Shown: positions 7,758-18,400 of the stretch, in pieces
Layout: each line of letters opens with the position of its first letter
Numbering within the stretch: position 1 is the stretch's first letter
NCBI GenBank assembly: GCA_020444425.1
Contig: JAHLLB010000022.1
Span: forward strand, 1 to 64,000
Direction of reading: 5' to 3'
Length of the DNA: 64,000 nucleotides
From: a bacterium
GTDB lineage: Bacteria; Electryoneota; Electryoneia; Electryoneales; Electryoneaceae
Program-made: the position numbers and the translations under genes
Notes under the pieces: model-generated
Databases searched by the model: none
What the model was told of the DNA's origin: nothing
What the model saw: only the letters and a program-made list of their open reading frames with translations

Positions 7758-8927
7758 ATGCCGTACCACGCCCTTGATTATTACCGTCTCGACGAACAGC
7801 TCACCGAGGAAGAGCGGATGATCCGTGACGCGGTCCGCAGCTGGGTCAGTGACCGTGTCATCCCGAAGATCGACGAAGCATTCCGGGATCATTTTTTCCC
7901 GCAGGAATGGATTCCCGAAATGGCGGAGCTCGGCCTGTTCGGGCCGACGTTGCCGGAAGAATATGGCGGCGCGGGCATTGGCGACATCGCGTATGGGCTG
8001 GCGATGCAGGAGCTCGAACGTGGCGACTCCGGCATCCGCAGCTTCGCGTCGGTGCAAAGTGCGCTGGTGATGTACCCGATCTACACGTGGGGCAGCGAAG
8101 AGCAGAAACGCAACCTGTTGCCGAAGCTGGCACGTGCCGAATTGATCGGCGCGTTCGGGTTGACCGAGCCGGACGCCGGTTCCGACCCCGGTTCGATGCT
8201 GACCACGGCGACCAAAGTTGACGGTGGCTATCGGTTGAACGGCGCGAAGATGTGGATCACCAACAGCACCATCGCGGACATTCTGGTTGTCTGGGCGAAG
8301 CTGGACGGAGTCGTCAACGGTTTCCTCGTCGAAAAGGGCGCGGACGGGTTGACCTGTCCAGAGACGACGGGCAAGTGGAGCCTGCGGGCGAGTGTGACGG
8401 GCGAAATTGTGATGCAGGACGTGTTCGTGCCGGAAGAGATGCGCATGCCGGACGCGAACGGCCTCAAGTGCCCGTTGATGTGCCTCAACCAGGCGCGATA
8501 CGGGATCACGTGGGGTGTGCTCGGCGCGGCGCAGGCGTGTTTCGACAGCTCGTTGCAGTACGCACTCAGCCGTCCCCAGTGGGGCAAGCCGATCGCCGGC
8601 TTCCAAGCGGTGCAGGAGAAGCTGGTGCACATGGCGACCGAGATCACCAAGGGCCAGCTGCTGTGTTATCGTCTCGGCCAGATGAAGCAGAACGGCACCA
8701 GCTCGTTCCGTCAGGTCTCAATGGCGAAGGGGAACAACTGCCGGGTGGCGTTGGAGATTGCCCGGATCGCTCGTGATATCCACGGCGCGAACGGCATCAC
8801 GGATGAGTACCCGATCATGCGCCATATGATGAACCTGGAAAGCGTGTACACATACGAGGGTACTGACACGATGCACACGCTGATCGTCGGTTCGGACCTG
8901 ACCGGGCTGGAGGCGTATAAGGGGTAA
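7758..8927 (+). CDS. gcdH: Glutaryl-CoA dehydrogenase-type acyl-CoA dehydrogenase
   Basis: A cytoplasmic FAD-dependent acyl-CoA dehydrogenase of 389 residues. It follows the glutaryl-CoA dehydrogenase pattern closely: RSFASVQSALVMYPI, FGLTEPDAGSDPGSM (FAD and substrate loop), GAKMWITNSTIADILVVWAK, KWSLRASVTGEIVM, LNQARYGITWGVLGAA, and YTYEGTDTMHTL, whose E367 is the likely catalytic base. GcdH oxidises and decarboxylates glutaryl-CoA to crotonyl-CoA in lysine, tryptophan or aromatic degradation. No partner electron-transfer flavoprotein genes are nearby, so the substrate assignment rests on sequence alone. Another short-chain specificity is possible. A heptad array starts 3 bp after its stop. 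Confidence 0.85.
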   Translation: MPYHALDYYRLDEQLTEEERMIRDAVRSWVSDRVIPKIDEAFRDHFFPQEWIPEMAELGLFGPTLPEEYGGAGIGDIAYGLAMQELERGDSGIRSFASVQSALVMYPIYTWGSEEQKRNLLPKLARAELIGAFGLTEPDAGSDPGSMLTTATKVDGGYRLNGAKMWITNSTIADILVVWAKLDGVVNGFLVEKGADGLTCPETTGKWSLRASVTGEIVMQDVFVPEEMRMPDANGLKCPLMCLNQARYGITWGVLGAAQACFDSSLQYALSRPQWGKPIAGFQAVQEKLVHMATEITKGQLLCYRLGQMKQNGTSSFRQVSMAKGNNCRVALEIARIARDIHGANGITDEYPIMRHMMNLESVYTYEGTDTMHTLIVGSDLTGLEAYKG

Positions 8928-8929
8928 GT

Positions 8930-8978
8930 GGGCTGCTGACTACGGTCTGCGGGCTGCGGGCTGCTGATTACAGGTCGC
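8930..8978. repeat. Heptanucleotide repeat after gcdH, GGGCTGC family
   Basis: Seven heptads: GGGCTGC, TGACTAC, GGTCTGC, GGGCTGC, GGGCTGC, TGATTAC and AGGTCGC. The period is exact, with two unit types interleaved. It begins 3 bp after the gcdH stop codon. Confidence 0.8.
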
Positions 8979-9022
8979 GGATATCGAACCACCGACCACG
9001 GGTAGTGTAGTAGAAAATCTTG

Positions 9023-9098
9023 CCCGTGTTGGCTTGTCCAACGCGGGTCATCCAAACCTTGAACGTCAGGGCGAATGTGATTCGCGCTGACGTTTTGT
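9023..9098 (+). terminator. Hairpin pair ending in a Rho-independent terminator
   Basis: CCCGTGTTGG and CCAACGCGGG at 9023-9047 make a 10-bp hairpin with one GT pair. AACGTCAG-GCGAAT (9062-9076) pairs with ATTCGC-CTGACGTT (9080-9094) over 15 positions with one mismatch, and is followed by TTGTTTG. The second hairpin is a good terminator for gcdH on the plus strand. Confidence 0.65.
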
Positions 9099-9155
9099 TT
9101 GATCCGGACCGACCAGGCTGTACCTTACATGAGGTATATGATCCTGGAGGCAATC

Positions 9156-10694
9156 GTGATATCACCAAATCGTTGGCAAGCTTTGGCCGTATGTGTCCTT
9201 CTCTGTTTCCCTGTCCTTTTGGCGGCGCAGCTGAACCAAAGTTGGGTTCAAACCTACGGCCAGCCGTCCCAGCCCTACCGTAATCTGTACTCCATCGAAC
9301 ACATCCAACCCGCGCCGGACGGTGGCTGGTATCTCGGCGTCAGCGCGGTACATTCCTGGCGGCAATCCTTTGAGGCAACTCTCGAGAGCCGGTTTATCCG
9401 AATCCAATCGAATGGTGAAACCATCTGGGCAACGGTCAGGAGCGGTGACCTTATCGCCTGCATGACCGTGCTTTTCGACAGTTCGATAGCCTACGGACTG
9501 AATTCAGGATTTGATGCTCGCAGTGGATATGAAACCAGTATCGTCCTTGCAAGGCATCGGGCCACTGGCGTACAGGCATGGACGACAAATGGGAATGTTC
9601 CCTACGATATCAATCCATGGTTGGGGGCGATGTGTGCGTTTCCTGACGAAACTCATCCCGGGCCGGGCCTCAACCTTTTCGTAAGCTTTGCCATTGACAA
9701 CGCACCATTCTACGACGATCCGTCCGACATCGACCTCTACTTTCGCATCTACAATGAGCGGGGACAATACCGCGAATCAACACTTCACCTTGGCAATTGC
9801 GGTAGCACACATGCACCCCGGGTCGTGCAGGATGCGTTGAGGTTGCCCGATGGCGACATTCTGGTTTACGCGCGAGGCCGGAATTTCCCTGGCGAGCCAA
9901 CGCCAGATTATGTCTCAGATGATTTTCTGTTGCGGCTAAATGACGATCTGCAAGTGACACGGGCAACAAAGATCCGCGAGTTTAATCCCGATCACCATGT
10001 CAGCGGGTACGACATCCACATGCTGTTGACACGTGACGGTTGCCTGATGGTGCAATCAGGGCTGGGAATCGGGAAGTACGATTTCCATGGACGGCTTGTC
10101 TGGTTCCGGGAGTATGCGGATTTTTCGCCGCGACGTGTTGCCCGGGAAACGGCGTCCTGGCCAGCGCTTCACTACGTTGTCGGCACTTTGGATGATGGAG
10201 AAGACACTCAATGCGTCGGCGCCATTGGCACCGAGGGGGATCTGTATTTCTTCCAGCCCGTGCCGGAAGCGATTGAACTGAACAGCCTCCGGGTAGCTGG
10301 AATCGGCGACCTGGTGGTCGGGGGAGCAGTCGAAGCGAATGATCCATATGGCCGGACGTTCGAGCAGGCTATCCTGATCAAATACGGCAACTCGTACCGC
10401 GAACGGATGGCATCCGATCAGCAGCCAGCAGGGATGACCTTGCTTCCTGTTTCGCCAAACCCGTTCAACTCGTCCACCACCATCTCGTTTGACCTGAACC
10501 GTCCGACACCCGTCAACCTGTCCTTCTTCGACCTGCTCGGGCGTGAGGTAAGGGTGCTGAGTGACGGCCAGCCGTACGCGCCGGGTACGCACCGTGTGGT
10601 GTGGGACGCGTCCGGTCTGCCCGGCGGGACGTACTTCCTGCGTGCATCCACCGAGGACGAGCAGCAGGTGCGGCGGATGCTGTTCTTGAAATGA
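9156..10694 (+). CDS. Secreted protein of unknown function with T9SS sorting domain
   Basis: I do not recognise the N-terminal 420 residues. The 512-residue product has a signal peptide (LAVCVLLCFPVLLAA) and beta-rich sequence with propeller-like stretches such as LPDGDILVYARGRN. The C-terminal domain starts at about residue 430 with SPNPFNSSTTISFDL, then FFDLLGREVRVL and GTYFLRASTEDEQQVRRMLFLK. The start is taken as GTG at 9156, with CTGGAGG at 9144-9150. An ATG at 9138 is an alternative but has poorer spacing. The last ~160 bp are about 91% identical to the end of the next gene (10832-12310), although the N-terminal parts are not obviously related. This points to recent exchange of the sorting cassette. 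Confidence 0.8.
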   Translation: MISPNRWQALAVCVLLCFPVLLAAQLNQSWVQTYGQPSQPYRNLYSIEHIQPAPDGGWYLGVSAVHSWRQSFEATLESRFIRIQSNGETIWATVRSGDLIACMTVLFDSSIAYGLNSGFDARSGYETSIVLARHRATGVQAWTTNGNVPYDINPWLGAMCAFPDETHPGPGLNLFVSFAIDNAPFYDDPSDIDLYFRIYNERGQYRESTLHLGNCGSTHAPRVVQDALRLPDGDILVYARGRNFPGEPTPDYVSDDFLLRLNDDLQVTRATKIREFNPDHHVSGYDIHMLLTRDGCLMVQSGLGIGKYDFHGRLVWFREYADFSPRRVARETASWPALHYVVGTLDDGEDTQCVGAIGTEGDLYFFQPVPEAIELNSLRVAGIGDLVVGGAVEANDPYGRTFEQAILIKYGNSYRERMASDQQPAGMTLLPVSPNPFNSSTTISFDLNRPTPVNLSFFDLLGREVRVLSDGQPYAPGTHRVVWDASGLPGGTYFLRASTEDEQQVRRMLFLK

Positions 10695-10831
10695 TGTGGT
10701 TCCGGACCGGAGCTTCGGGTGGAAGTATTCAGGTGTATTCTCGAACGCACGCTTGAATTTCTTAAGATTGCCGCCTAAGTTCCTGTGAATGGGACGGTTT
10801 CAGCTCACGACCAAACGGGGGAACGGGTGAA

Positions 10832-12310
10832 ATGAACGTGAGACTTGGTTTCATTGTATGCGCAATCGTGCTTCTTTTCACGAGTTTCCTGCCTGCCACC
10901 GGCCAGCCGATTTCGCAACGCTGGTACGTTGAGTTCGACGACATTCCCGCCACGTTAAAGTATGTCCATGTCAGCTCACCGAACGCCATTTACGCCGGCG
11001 GATTCGACCGTTACGGCTGGGGTGATGTGCAGGCGTATCACCTGAAGTTCAACCCCGATATGGGAGTGGAGTGGTTCACCGTTGCGCTGGACACCACGCT
11101 CGGAGAAACACCAAACGAGGAATACAACCGTTTCCAGGCGACGATACCTGTTGCGACGGACAGCTTGCTCAGTGTCGGTTATTTCCTTAACGAGATTCAA
11201 TCCGAACTTTTTCTCGAGGAATTCTACGGCGCATACACCGATCCTGACGGCGAGCCGCTGTCAACGTTTGATAAAAACAGCGGCGTCAAGCGAGTGAAGG
11301 GCATCCACTACCTCTCGGACCAGTCGTTGCTGCTGGTCGGCGATGATTTCCTCGGCGTGGGCTACCCGGATGTGAACAACTTCGTTCGCTTTCGTCATGC
11401 GCGGGTGGATGGCGAACCGCAGATTTCCTACCTGGTTGAGTACGACAACGACGCCGAAGTCCTGATCATCGGAACACTGTTCAATGAAAACGAGCAGGTG
11501 CTTGTCGCGTTGAACCGTGACCCTGTCGCCGCAGACGAGGATTGGCGGGCAAGCTTGCTGTGTTTCGATCCACTGACGGATGAGGAATTATGGACCCTGA
11601 TCCCGCGCGATACCTACAGTTTGATGCAGGCCGTGTATCCCGGCGCGGACGGTTGCGCGCTCACCCTGTCCTACGCCAATCCGAACGTGTGGGTGGACAA
11701 GGTTTCTGCCGCCGGTACTGTGGAGTACACGTGGCTGATCACGGATTACTACGCCTCCCAGCTGCTCGCATTGCACGAACTGGATGATCAGTACTTATTA
11801 GCCGTGACGGAGACGTCCGAAGGGATCGACCTCGTCGTGTTCGACCACTCCGGCGCGATCGGGTGGACCTCGGGCTTGCCGGTACACGGGGATGAGGTCA
11901 TCATCGGAAAGCTGATCGAGTTGGATGACAACGGTGTGTTGATCAGCGGATCTGTTGAACGGAACAATGAGGTGTTCGCGTTTCTGCTGGCGGTGGATGT
12001 ATCGTCGGCGGGTGTGACGGGACTGTCAGATGTCCGGCTGCCTGCCCGTTTCGCCCTGCATCCCATTTATCCGAATCCATTCAACTCCAGCGCGACGGTT
12101 TCGTTCGACTTAACTCGTCCGGCGTGGCTGAATCTGGCGGTTTTCGATCTGCTCGGGCGTGAGGTGACGGTGCTGGCTGACGGCCAGCCGTACGCACCCG
12201 GCACGCACCGTGTGGTCTGGGACGCGTCCGGTCTGCCCGGCGGGACGTACTTCCTGCGCGCATCCACCGAGGACGAGCAGCAGGTGCGGCGCATGCTGTT
12301 CCTCAAGTAG
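10832..12310 (+). CDS. Secreted protein of unknown function with T9SS sorting domain
   Basis: A 492-residue exported protein with a signal peptide (LGFIVCAIVLLFTSFLPATG). It has an unrecognised beta-rich body and a T9SS C-terminal domain: IYPNPFNSSATVSFDL, VFDLLGREVTVLADG, SGLPGGTYFLRAS and a MLFLK end. GTTACGGCTGGGGTGATG-like coding near residues 55-60 gives a GGFDRYGWGDVQ motif, and repeated GxVLISGSVE-like segments suggest a propeller. The gene follows the 9156 gene in the same orientation after 137 bp. The sorting-domain DNA of the two is nearly the same, mostly with third-position differences. Function is unknown; it is probably surface-attached or released after PorU cleavage. Confidence 0.8.
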   Translation: MNVRLGFIVCAIVLLFTSFLPATGQPISQRWYVEFDDIPATLKYVHVSSPNAIYAGGFDRYGWGDVQAYHLKFNPDMGVEWFTVALDTTLGETPNEEYNRFQATIPVATDSLLSVGYFLNEIQSELFLEEFYGAYTDPDGEPLSTFDKNSGVKRVKGIHYLSDQSLLLVGDDFLGVGYPDVNNFVRFRHARVDGEPQISYLVEYDNDAEVLIIGTLFNENEQVLVALNRDPVAADEDWRASLLCFDPLTDEELWTLIPRDTYSLMQAVYPGADGCALTLSYANPNVWVDKVSAAGTVEYTWLITDYYASQLLALHELDDQYLLAVTETSEGIDLVVFDHSGAIGWTSGLPVHGDEVIIGKLIELDDNGVLISGSVERNNEVFAFLLAVDVSSAGVTGLSDVRLPARFALHPIYPNPFNSSATVSFDLTRPAWLNLAVFDLLGREVTVLADGQPYAPGTHRVVWDASGLPGGTYFLRASTEDEQQVRRMLFLK

Positions 12311-12773
12311 TGGCGAGTTATCGAATATCATCGGCCGGGCCGGTGTGAACGTCCCGGTGCAGGTGATGGTACAGGTCAGCTCAAGGGGTGATCCGTCAGA
12401 TAGCGACTTCAACTTGAGTGCTAACTCTACGTTTTCCATGAGTTAAATCCCAAAACAGACCGATTCTCCGCAATTCGTCGAGGTGATATCCTCAAATCAC
12501 GAAATCCAGCCTGAGTATTCAACCCTCGTTTCGAACAATTTTCGAGAAAAGTCTCAGCTCAACCTGTTTTGAACGAGAGCTCTCCGAGACAGGGGCTCAA
12601 ATGTGAGTCTCGGACTCAGAAGTATAATTACCAGTAAGAATACTCAGTATCGCGGGTTTCAAGGGGGTTCTGAATTCCGAAATCTGGCTTTTTGGGAATC
12701 GTAAATCTGTAAAATCCCAAAAGAATGGTGGGTAAAAACGGCGGCAAACTTCTAATACTGTGATACAGAACAC
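12311..12773. other. AT-rich intergenic region without genes
   Basis: About 460 bp between two cargo genes. Base composition drops sharply after 12,430. I see no convincing coding frame, hairpin terminator or repeat array. It leads into the promoter-like elements at 12774. Confidence 0.6.
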
Positions 12774-12805
12774 TTGATTTTGTAACTTTGCAGCATTATT
12801 ATAAT
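12774..12805 (+). promoter_or_regulatory. Sigma-70-like promoter upstream of the 12880 cargo gene
   Basis: TTGATT at 12774-12779 and TATTAT at 12797-12802 are separated by 17 bp. An overlapping TATAAT lies at 12800-12805. TAACTTTG at 12782-12789 also resembles the TAnnTTTG -7 element of Bacteroidetes promoters, but no matching upstream TTTG is visible. The predicted leader is about 70 nt and ends in a strong GAGGAGGA ribosome-binding site before the ATG at 12880. Confidence 0.45.
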
Positions 12806-12879
12806 ACCCGAAAGGCGAGCAGGTTCAGGAAACGATGCGCAAAGCGCGGGCAGGTTGGTAGCTCGAGGAGGACATCAAG

Positions 12880-15141
12880 ATGAAGATGACGACTATTGTA
12901 CTTCTCACGATTGGTTTGTTGGCGGTCAGCGCGAACGCCAGCTCATTTGAGCCCGTAGCGATTGAACGGTCCAACTTCACGGTTCCCGTTGACGGAAACA
13001 TGCCGGTCACGGACAGCAACATGACATCTCCTTTCTTTGAAGGGTTCGAGACGGGAGCGGCCGGATGGAGTTTTTACGACGGCAACGGTGAGACGGTCGG
13101 TTGGCAGGTGATTGAGGATCCGGACCTCGCGTGGGCGGATGCCTGTTATCTGGGTCTGGAGAATGTCGAGGGCGGCACGGTGCTGTATGCTGAGAGCCCT
13201 GCATTCGACACCCCGACGCTCGCCGCCGAAGAAACGATGTTCCTGGACGTGTACTTCGCGAATGTGTGGATGAACACGGACAACCTTACCGAGAGCTTCT
13301 GGTGGCGTCCGGAGATTTACGATCCGAACACGGACACCTGGGGCCCGCTGGCGTCCCTGCACAATGCTGTCTATGTAGAGAGCAACGGCGGAGTGTGGGA
13401 ATCCTTCAGCACCAGCGGCTACGCGTACGATTGGAACATGGAAGACTACCAGGGTCTGGACGGCGTCAAGGTGCGCTTCGTCTTCAACGTCCCGGCGGAC
13501 ATCACTGGTTTCGACTTCATGCGTCTGGACAACGTGGAGGTTTTCCATCGTTCGATTGAACATGACGTCTCGCCCGTGCTGAAAATTCCGTATCCGACGG
13601 TCGTTGACTACCCGGTGTTTGGTGAGGTTCGTCTGTCGAACAACACGATGTATCCGGCGGACAACGTCAGCGCGGCGTGGACGTTGAACGGTCAGACGTG
13701 CAATTTGCTTCCGATGAGCCCGTACAACATGGACCCGTACCAGACGAGCCTGTTGTTCATCTCGGACCCGGTGGATCCGGACAACGTCGACTTCTGGCTG
13801 CCGACGGTGGACGATATCGGTGTCAATCACCTGTCCGCGACGTCCAGCTACGCCGATGATGAAAACCCGACGAACGACATTTATCCGATGATCGTGAACG
13901 TGATGCCGTCCGGCCACTTTGAAGTTGGCGCCGACTCGCGTGGGTTTACCAGCAACCTGTCGATTCCGTCGTTGAACGACGGTCCGGTGGTGCACCTGGA
14001 TGCGGAAGAAATCAATCCGGACTACTTCTTCGACCAGTACTACGACCTTTCAGAACTTCGCATGTGGACGTATTTCCACCAAGCGGCTGGTGGTGCACCG
14101 GCAAACGCCAGCATGACCTTCCATGTCTACCAGGGTGGCAACACTCCGGGCGACGAGCTGTTCAGCGTCGATTATGATTTCGACGTGGACGAAGGGTACG
14201 TCGGTGATTACAACGTCGTGGTTGACATTGAGGGTGAGCCCGGCACGCGCTGGCTCTCCGGTGATGTCTGGGTCTGGGCTGAGATCACGTCCGAAGGTCT
14301 GAATGGGTATCCGCAGCCGTTCATCTACCAGACGATTCCGAACCACCTGCAGCACAACCACTTCGACAGTTTCGCGGACGCGCAGGCCGGCAACAACGTG
14401 TCGGACTATGGGTACCACGTGACGATGACGATGAAGCATCTGGGCACGGAACCGCCGGTCTCGATGTCAATGACGCCGATTCACACCGATGTTCCGGGCA
14501 ACGGTGGCAGCATTTTCTACCAGCTGGAGATCATTTCCCAGGTCGATTATCCTCTGGACGACATCTGCTACTGGGTTGACATTGTCGCCCCGGAAGGTGT
14601 CGAGCTGCGTGAGTACAAGACGGCGTTCTTCAATGCTTTCCCGCACCGCCACATGTTCATCCAGTCGATCCAGAACGCGGTTCCGGGCTGGGCGCCGGAC
14701 GGTGTATACGAATTCCACGGCTACATTGGCTACCCGCCGATGTACTACGATTCCGACGTCTTCATCTTTGTAAAGGGCGGTGCGAACGACGGTCCGACGG
14801 TGCAGAACTGGGCGCATGATGACCTCGACTTCGGTGGCGAGGAAGAAGTGATGGCGGTAACGTCCGATCTTCCGACCGAGTATGCGTTGAGCCAGGCCTA
14901 CCCGAACCCGTTCAACCCGACAACGTCCCTCGATATCTATCTGCCGCAGGCAGGTGACCTGAACGTGTCGGTGTACAACGTCAATGGGCAGCAGGTGGAT
15001 GTCGTGACCAGTGGCATGTATCAGGCCGGCCGTCACACGTTGACCATTAACGGCAGTCAGTTGGCGAGTGGAGTGTACTTTGTCCGCGCAACGGTTCCGG
15101 GCAAGATGACGGAGATGAGGAAACTCGTCCTGATGAAGTGA
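12880..15141 (+). CDS. Secreted adhesin-like protein (choice-of-anchor-type domain) with T9SS sorting domain
   Basis: A 753-residue exported protein. After the signal peptide (MTTIVLLTIGLLAVSANA), residues ~45-230 resemble the choice-of-anchor or cleaved-adhesin jelly-roll type: FFEGFETGAAGWSFYDGNG, then YLGLENVEGGTVLYAESPAFDT, then WESFSTSGYAYDW and GFDFMRLDNVEVF. A CARDB-like beta domain follows (SPVLKIPYPTVVDYPVFGEVRLSNNT). The end is a T9SS domain (AYPNPFNPTTSLDIYL, YNVNGQQVDVV, SGVYFVRATVPG, LVLMK) that closely resembles that of the next gene. A likely role is adhesion or polysaccharide binding at the cell surface, which is inference. A strong promoter-like region and GAGGAGGA ribosome-binding site precede it, and a clear terminator follows. 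Confidence 0.82.
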   Translation: MKMTTIVLLTIGLLAVSANASSFEPVAIERSNFTVPVDGNMPVTDSNMTSPFFEGFETGAAGWSFYDGNGETVGWQVIEDPDLAWADACYLGLENVEGGTVLYAESPAFDTPTLAAEETMFLDVYFANVWMNTDNLTESFWWRPEIYDPNTDTWGPLASLHNAVYVESNGGVWESFSTSGYAYDWNMEDYQGLDGVKVRFVFNVPADITGFDFMRLDNVEVFHRSIEHDVSPVLKIPYPTVVDYPVFGEVRLSNNTMYPADNVSAAWTLNGQTCNLLPMSPYNMDPYQTSLLFISDPVDPDNVDFWLPTVDDIGVNHLSATSSYADDENPTNDIYPMIVNVMPSGHFEVGADSRGFTSNLSIPSLNDGPVVHLDAEEINPDYFFDQYYDLSELRMWTYFHQAAGGAPANASMTFHVYQGGNTPGDELFSVDYDFDVDEGYVGDYNVVVDIEGEPGTRWLSGDVWVWAEITSEGLNGYPQPFIYQTIPNHLQHNHFDSFADAQAGNNVSDYGYHVTMTMKHLGTEPPVSMSMTPIHTDVPGNGGSIFYQLEIISQVDYPLDDICYWVDIVAPEGVELREYKTAFFNAFPHRHMFIQSIQNAVPGWAPDGVYEFHGYIGYPPMYYDSDVFIFVKGGANDGPTVQNWAHDDLDFGGEEEVMAVTSDLPTEYALSQAYPNPFNPTTSLDIYLPQAGDLNVSVYNVNGQQVDVVTSGMYQAGRHTLTINGSQLASGVYFVRATVPGKMTEMRKLVLMK

Positions 15142-15181
15142 GTTAGCTCACACAAGATTCGAACAAAAAGTTGTATACATC

Positions 15182-15214
15182 AGCCAGTCCGGAGATTGTT
15201 CCGGGCTGGCTTTG
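15182..15214 (+). terminator. Rho-independent terminator
   Basis: AGCCAGTCCGGA (15182-15193) pairs with TCCGGGCTGGCT (15200-15211) in a 12-bp stem with one GT pair and a six-base loop, followed by TTTGTTATT. It lies 40 bp after the 12880 gene stop. Confidence 0.8.
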
Positions 15215-15352
15215 TTATTGGGCATGGGTGAAGTCTCCGAGTCAGCTTTGTGAGCGGATTTCGGAAATCCGATTGATTTCTGGTTTTTCAGGTATTATCC
15301 TTAAAAAACTATATACTGTTACTTGTTGTGTGAATTAAGCTGTTGATTATCA

Positions 15353-15358
15353 TATAAT
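15353..15358 (+). promoter_or_regulatory. TATAAT -10 box in the leader of the lamin-tail repeat gene
   Basis: A consensus TATAAT lies in an AT-rich stretch 75 bp before the ATG at 15433. Candidate -35 sequences such as TTGTGT at 15327 are at 20-bp spacing, which is not ideal. The 15215-15432 interval holds no other feature. Confidence 0.3.
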
Positions 15359-15432
15359 AAAGGCTTGTTGCCAACGATTGAGATAAGCGTCACAAAGAGT
15401 TTAACGTCATACGACCTTGGGGGGTTAAGGAC

Positions 15433-18400
15433 ATGAAGGGCATGAAATGGATGGTGGTGCTGGCCGCAATTTGTACACTGCTGGCTGGCGCTGCGCAGGC
15501 AGATGTCATGATCACAGAGATCATGATCAATCCGCTCGCATCGGGTGACAACTACGGCGAGTGGTTTGAGGTGTACAACGACGGCGCTGAAGACGTCGAC
15601 ATGAGCGGTTGGACGGTATCGGACAACGATGGCCAATCGTTCGTGATCTCAGCGTTTACGGTGCCCGCAGGTGACTACGCGGTTTTCGCGAAGTACAACA
15701 ATGATGGGCTCAACGGGCACGTACCGTACGACTACAGCTATAATTCGGCGATGAATTTCGATGAGCCGGCGGACGAACTGATGATGTACGACGCCGAAGA
15801 CAATTTGATGGATCAAGTTACCTATGACAGTGGCAACGGTTGGGTGTACGTCGAAGGCGCGTCGATTCAGTTGACGGATCTCGGTTCTGACAATAACGAT
15901 CCGGCGAACTGGATGGTTTCGGAATATGGCTGGTATGAAGGCAACTGGGACTTTGGCACGCCGGGTGCAGCGTTTGATGGTCCGTATGCGACGAAGAACA
16001 TGGTCATCAGCGAGATTCTGTATGATCCGTTCTCCAGAGAGGATCAGTACGCGGAATGGTTCGAGGTGTACAATGCCGGATCCGATACGACCAACATGCG
16101 ATTGTGGACATTTGAGGATCTGGGTGGCAACTCATTCAGAGTCAATGCTCACATTCTGGTCGCGCCGGGAGAGTACGCTGTGTTTGGCCGCTACGAAAAC
16201 AACGGCTACAACGGGTACATCTATCCAGACTATGTGTACGGCACGGGCTTCCCGCTTGACAATTCTGCTGATGAAATCGTCATGAACATGCCTGACGGAA
16301 CGTTGCATGACGAGGTGCAGTACGATGAATCCACCGGCTGGCCGACGGCCTGGGGTGCCAGCATGCAGTTGATGGACGTGAATGCGGACAACAGCGTCGC
16401 GTCCAACTGGACGATCTCTCGCTATGCATGGCCGCTGAGTAACGGCGATTTCGGCACGCCGCACGAAGCGTTTGACGGCCCTTACGATCAGCACAACCTG
16501 ATCATCAGTGAAATCCTCTACGATCCAAACGCGACCGAAGATCAGTATGGTGAGTTCTTCGAAGTGTACAACGCGGGGGATGGTCCAACCGACCTGCGGT
16601 TGTGGACGGTCAAGGATGCCGATTCCGATTCGTTCGCGGTGACCTCCAGTGTGACGGTGCAACCGGGTGAATACAAGGTAATCGGTCGTTACGGCAACGA
16701 AGGCTACAACGGCAACATCAACGATGATTATAGCTACAACGGCGCGATGGTGATGGACGATGACGCCGACGAGGTCATGCTGTACGATCCGAACAGCCAG
16801 TTGCATGACGTGGTTGCGTACGATGAGGGTAGTGGCTGGCCGACGGCGTCCGGCGCGAGCATGCAGCTGACGGATCTGAACGATGACAACAACGATCCGG
16901 CGAGCTGGGTGATTTCGCGGAACCCGTGGCCCGGCAGCCTGGGGGACTTCGGCACGCCGCACGATCCGTTCGATGGCCCGTACTACGATCACCACCTGGT
17001 GATCACGGAGATCATGTACGATCCGTACGTCCAATCGGACCAATATGCTGAGTATTTCGAACTCTACAACGCCGGCCAGGGTCCGACCGATATCCGCCTC
17101 TGGGAAATCACCAGCGGAGCTGAACAGTACCGGATTCAGTCAAGTGTGATCGCTCAGCCGGGAGAGTACCTCGTGCTCGGGATTTACGGCAACGAAGGGT
17201 ATAACGGTCACATCAACGATGATCTGGATTACGACAACGTCACGTTGAGCAATGTCGCGGACACGTTGACCATCATCGATCCGTACGGGAACGTACATGA
17301 CCAGGTGATGTACGATGAGGAAAATGGCTGGCCGAAGCCGTTCGGTGCGAGCCTTCAGCTGAACGATCCGGCGTCGGACAACAGTGATCCGGCGAACTGG
17401 TATGCGTCGATGTGGCCGTGGCCGGACAGTGACGGCGACCTTGGCACGCCGGGCGTCGCCAATGACGGTCCGTACGCTGAAACGCAGATCATCATCAGCG
17501 AGATCATGTACAACCCGCTGGTGGTGTCGGATCAATACGGTGAGTGGTTCGAGCTGCACAACGCCGGTACGGACACGGTCAACCTGAAGTATTGGATGTT
17601 TTACGACAACGATGCCGACAGCTTCTTCCCGACAAGCCAGCAGTATATCGCACCTGGTGAAGAACTGGTGTTCGGGTGCTATGCAAACCCCGGGTATAAC
17701 GGCAATGTCGTGGTAAACTTTGACTACGACAACTTTGTTTTTGATCATGACACCGACGAGATTTACATGTACGACGGTAACGGTGTGTTGATCGACGAAG
17801 TCGAGTATGATCTCACCGGTGACTTCCCGAGCATTGACGGCGCGTCGATTTATCTGCCGGATTTGAACGTGGACAACAACATCGGGTCCAACTGGTCGAT
17901 TTCGACGATTGCCTGGCCGGGCAGTGTTGGCGATTTCGGTTCCCCGGGTGAAGAAAACCAGGATGTACCGGCTCCGTACCAGATCAAGATCACCGAGATC
18001 ATGAAGGATCCGGCGGCGTCTTCGGATCAGTATGGCGAGTGGTTTGAGATCGTTAACGAGAGCGACGAGCAGATCAATCTGCGGCTGTGGGAGTTCTACG
18101 ACAACGACACGGACTATTTCAGGATCACCAACGATGTTTTCGTTGAGGCTGGTGACTACTGCGTGCTCGCACGCTACGGCAACTTTGGCTACAACGGTGG
18201 TGTGCAGGATGACTATGACTACGACAACATGATCCTGGACAACGATGAGGACGATGAGATCATCATCCGCGACCTGTTCGGTGAAGTTCAGGACGAAGTC
18301 TGGTACCTCGAGGATGGTATCTGGCCGGATCCGACCGGTGCGACGATGACCTTGCCCGATCCGCGTCTGCAGAACGACGATCCCGCCAACTGGGTAGTTT

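Noticed and set aside
7508-7759. Small frames in the subtilisin-gcdH divergent region
   Set aside because: No ribosome-binding site or recognisable motif; the interval is best read as two divergent promoters.
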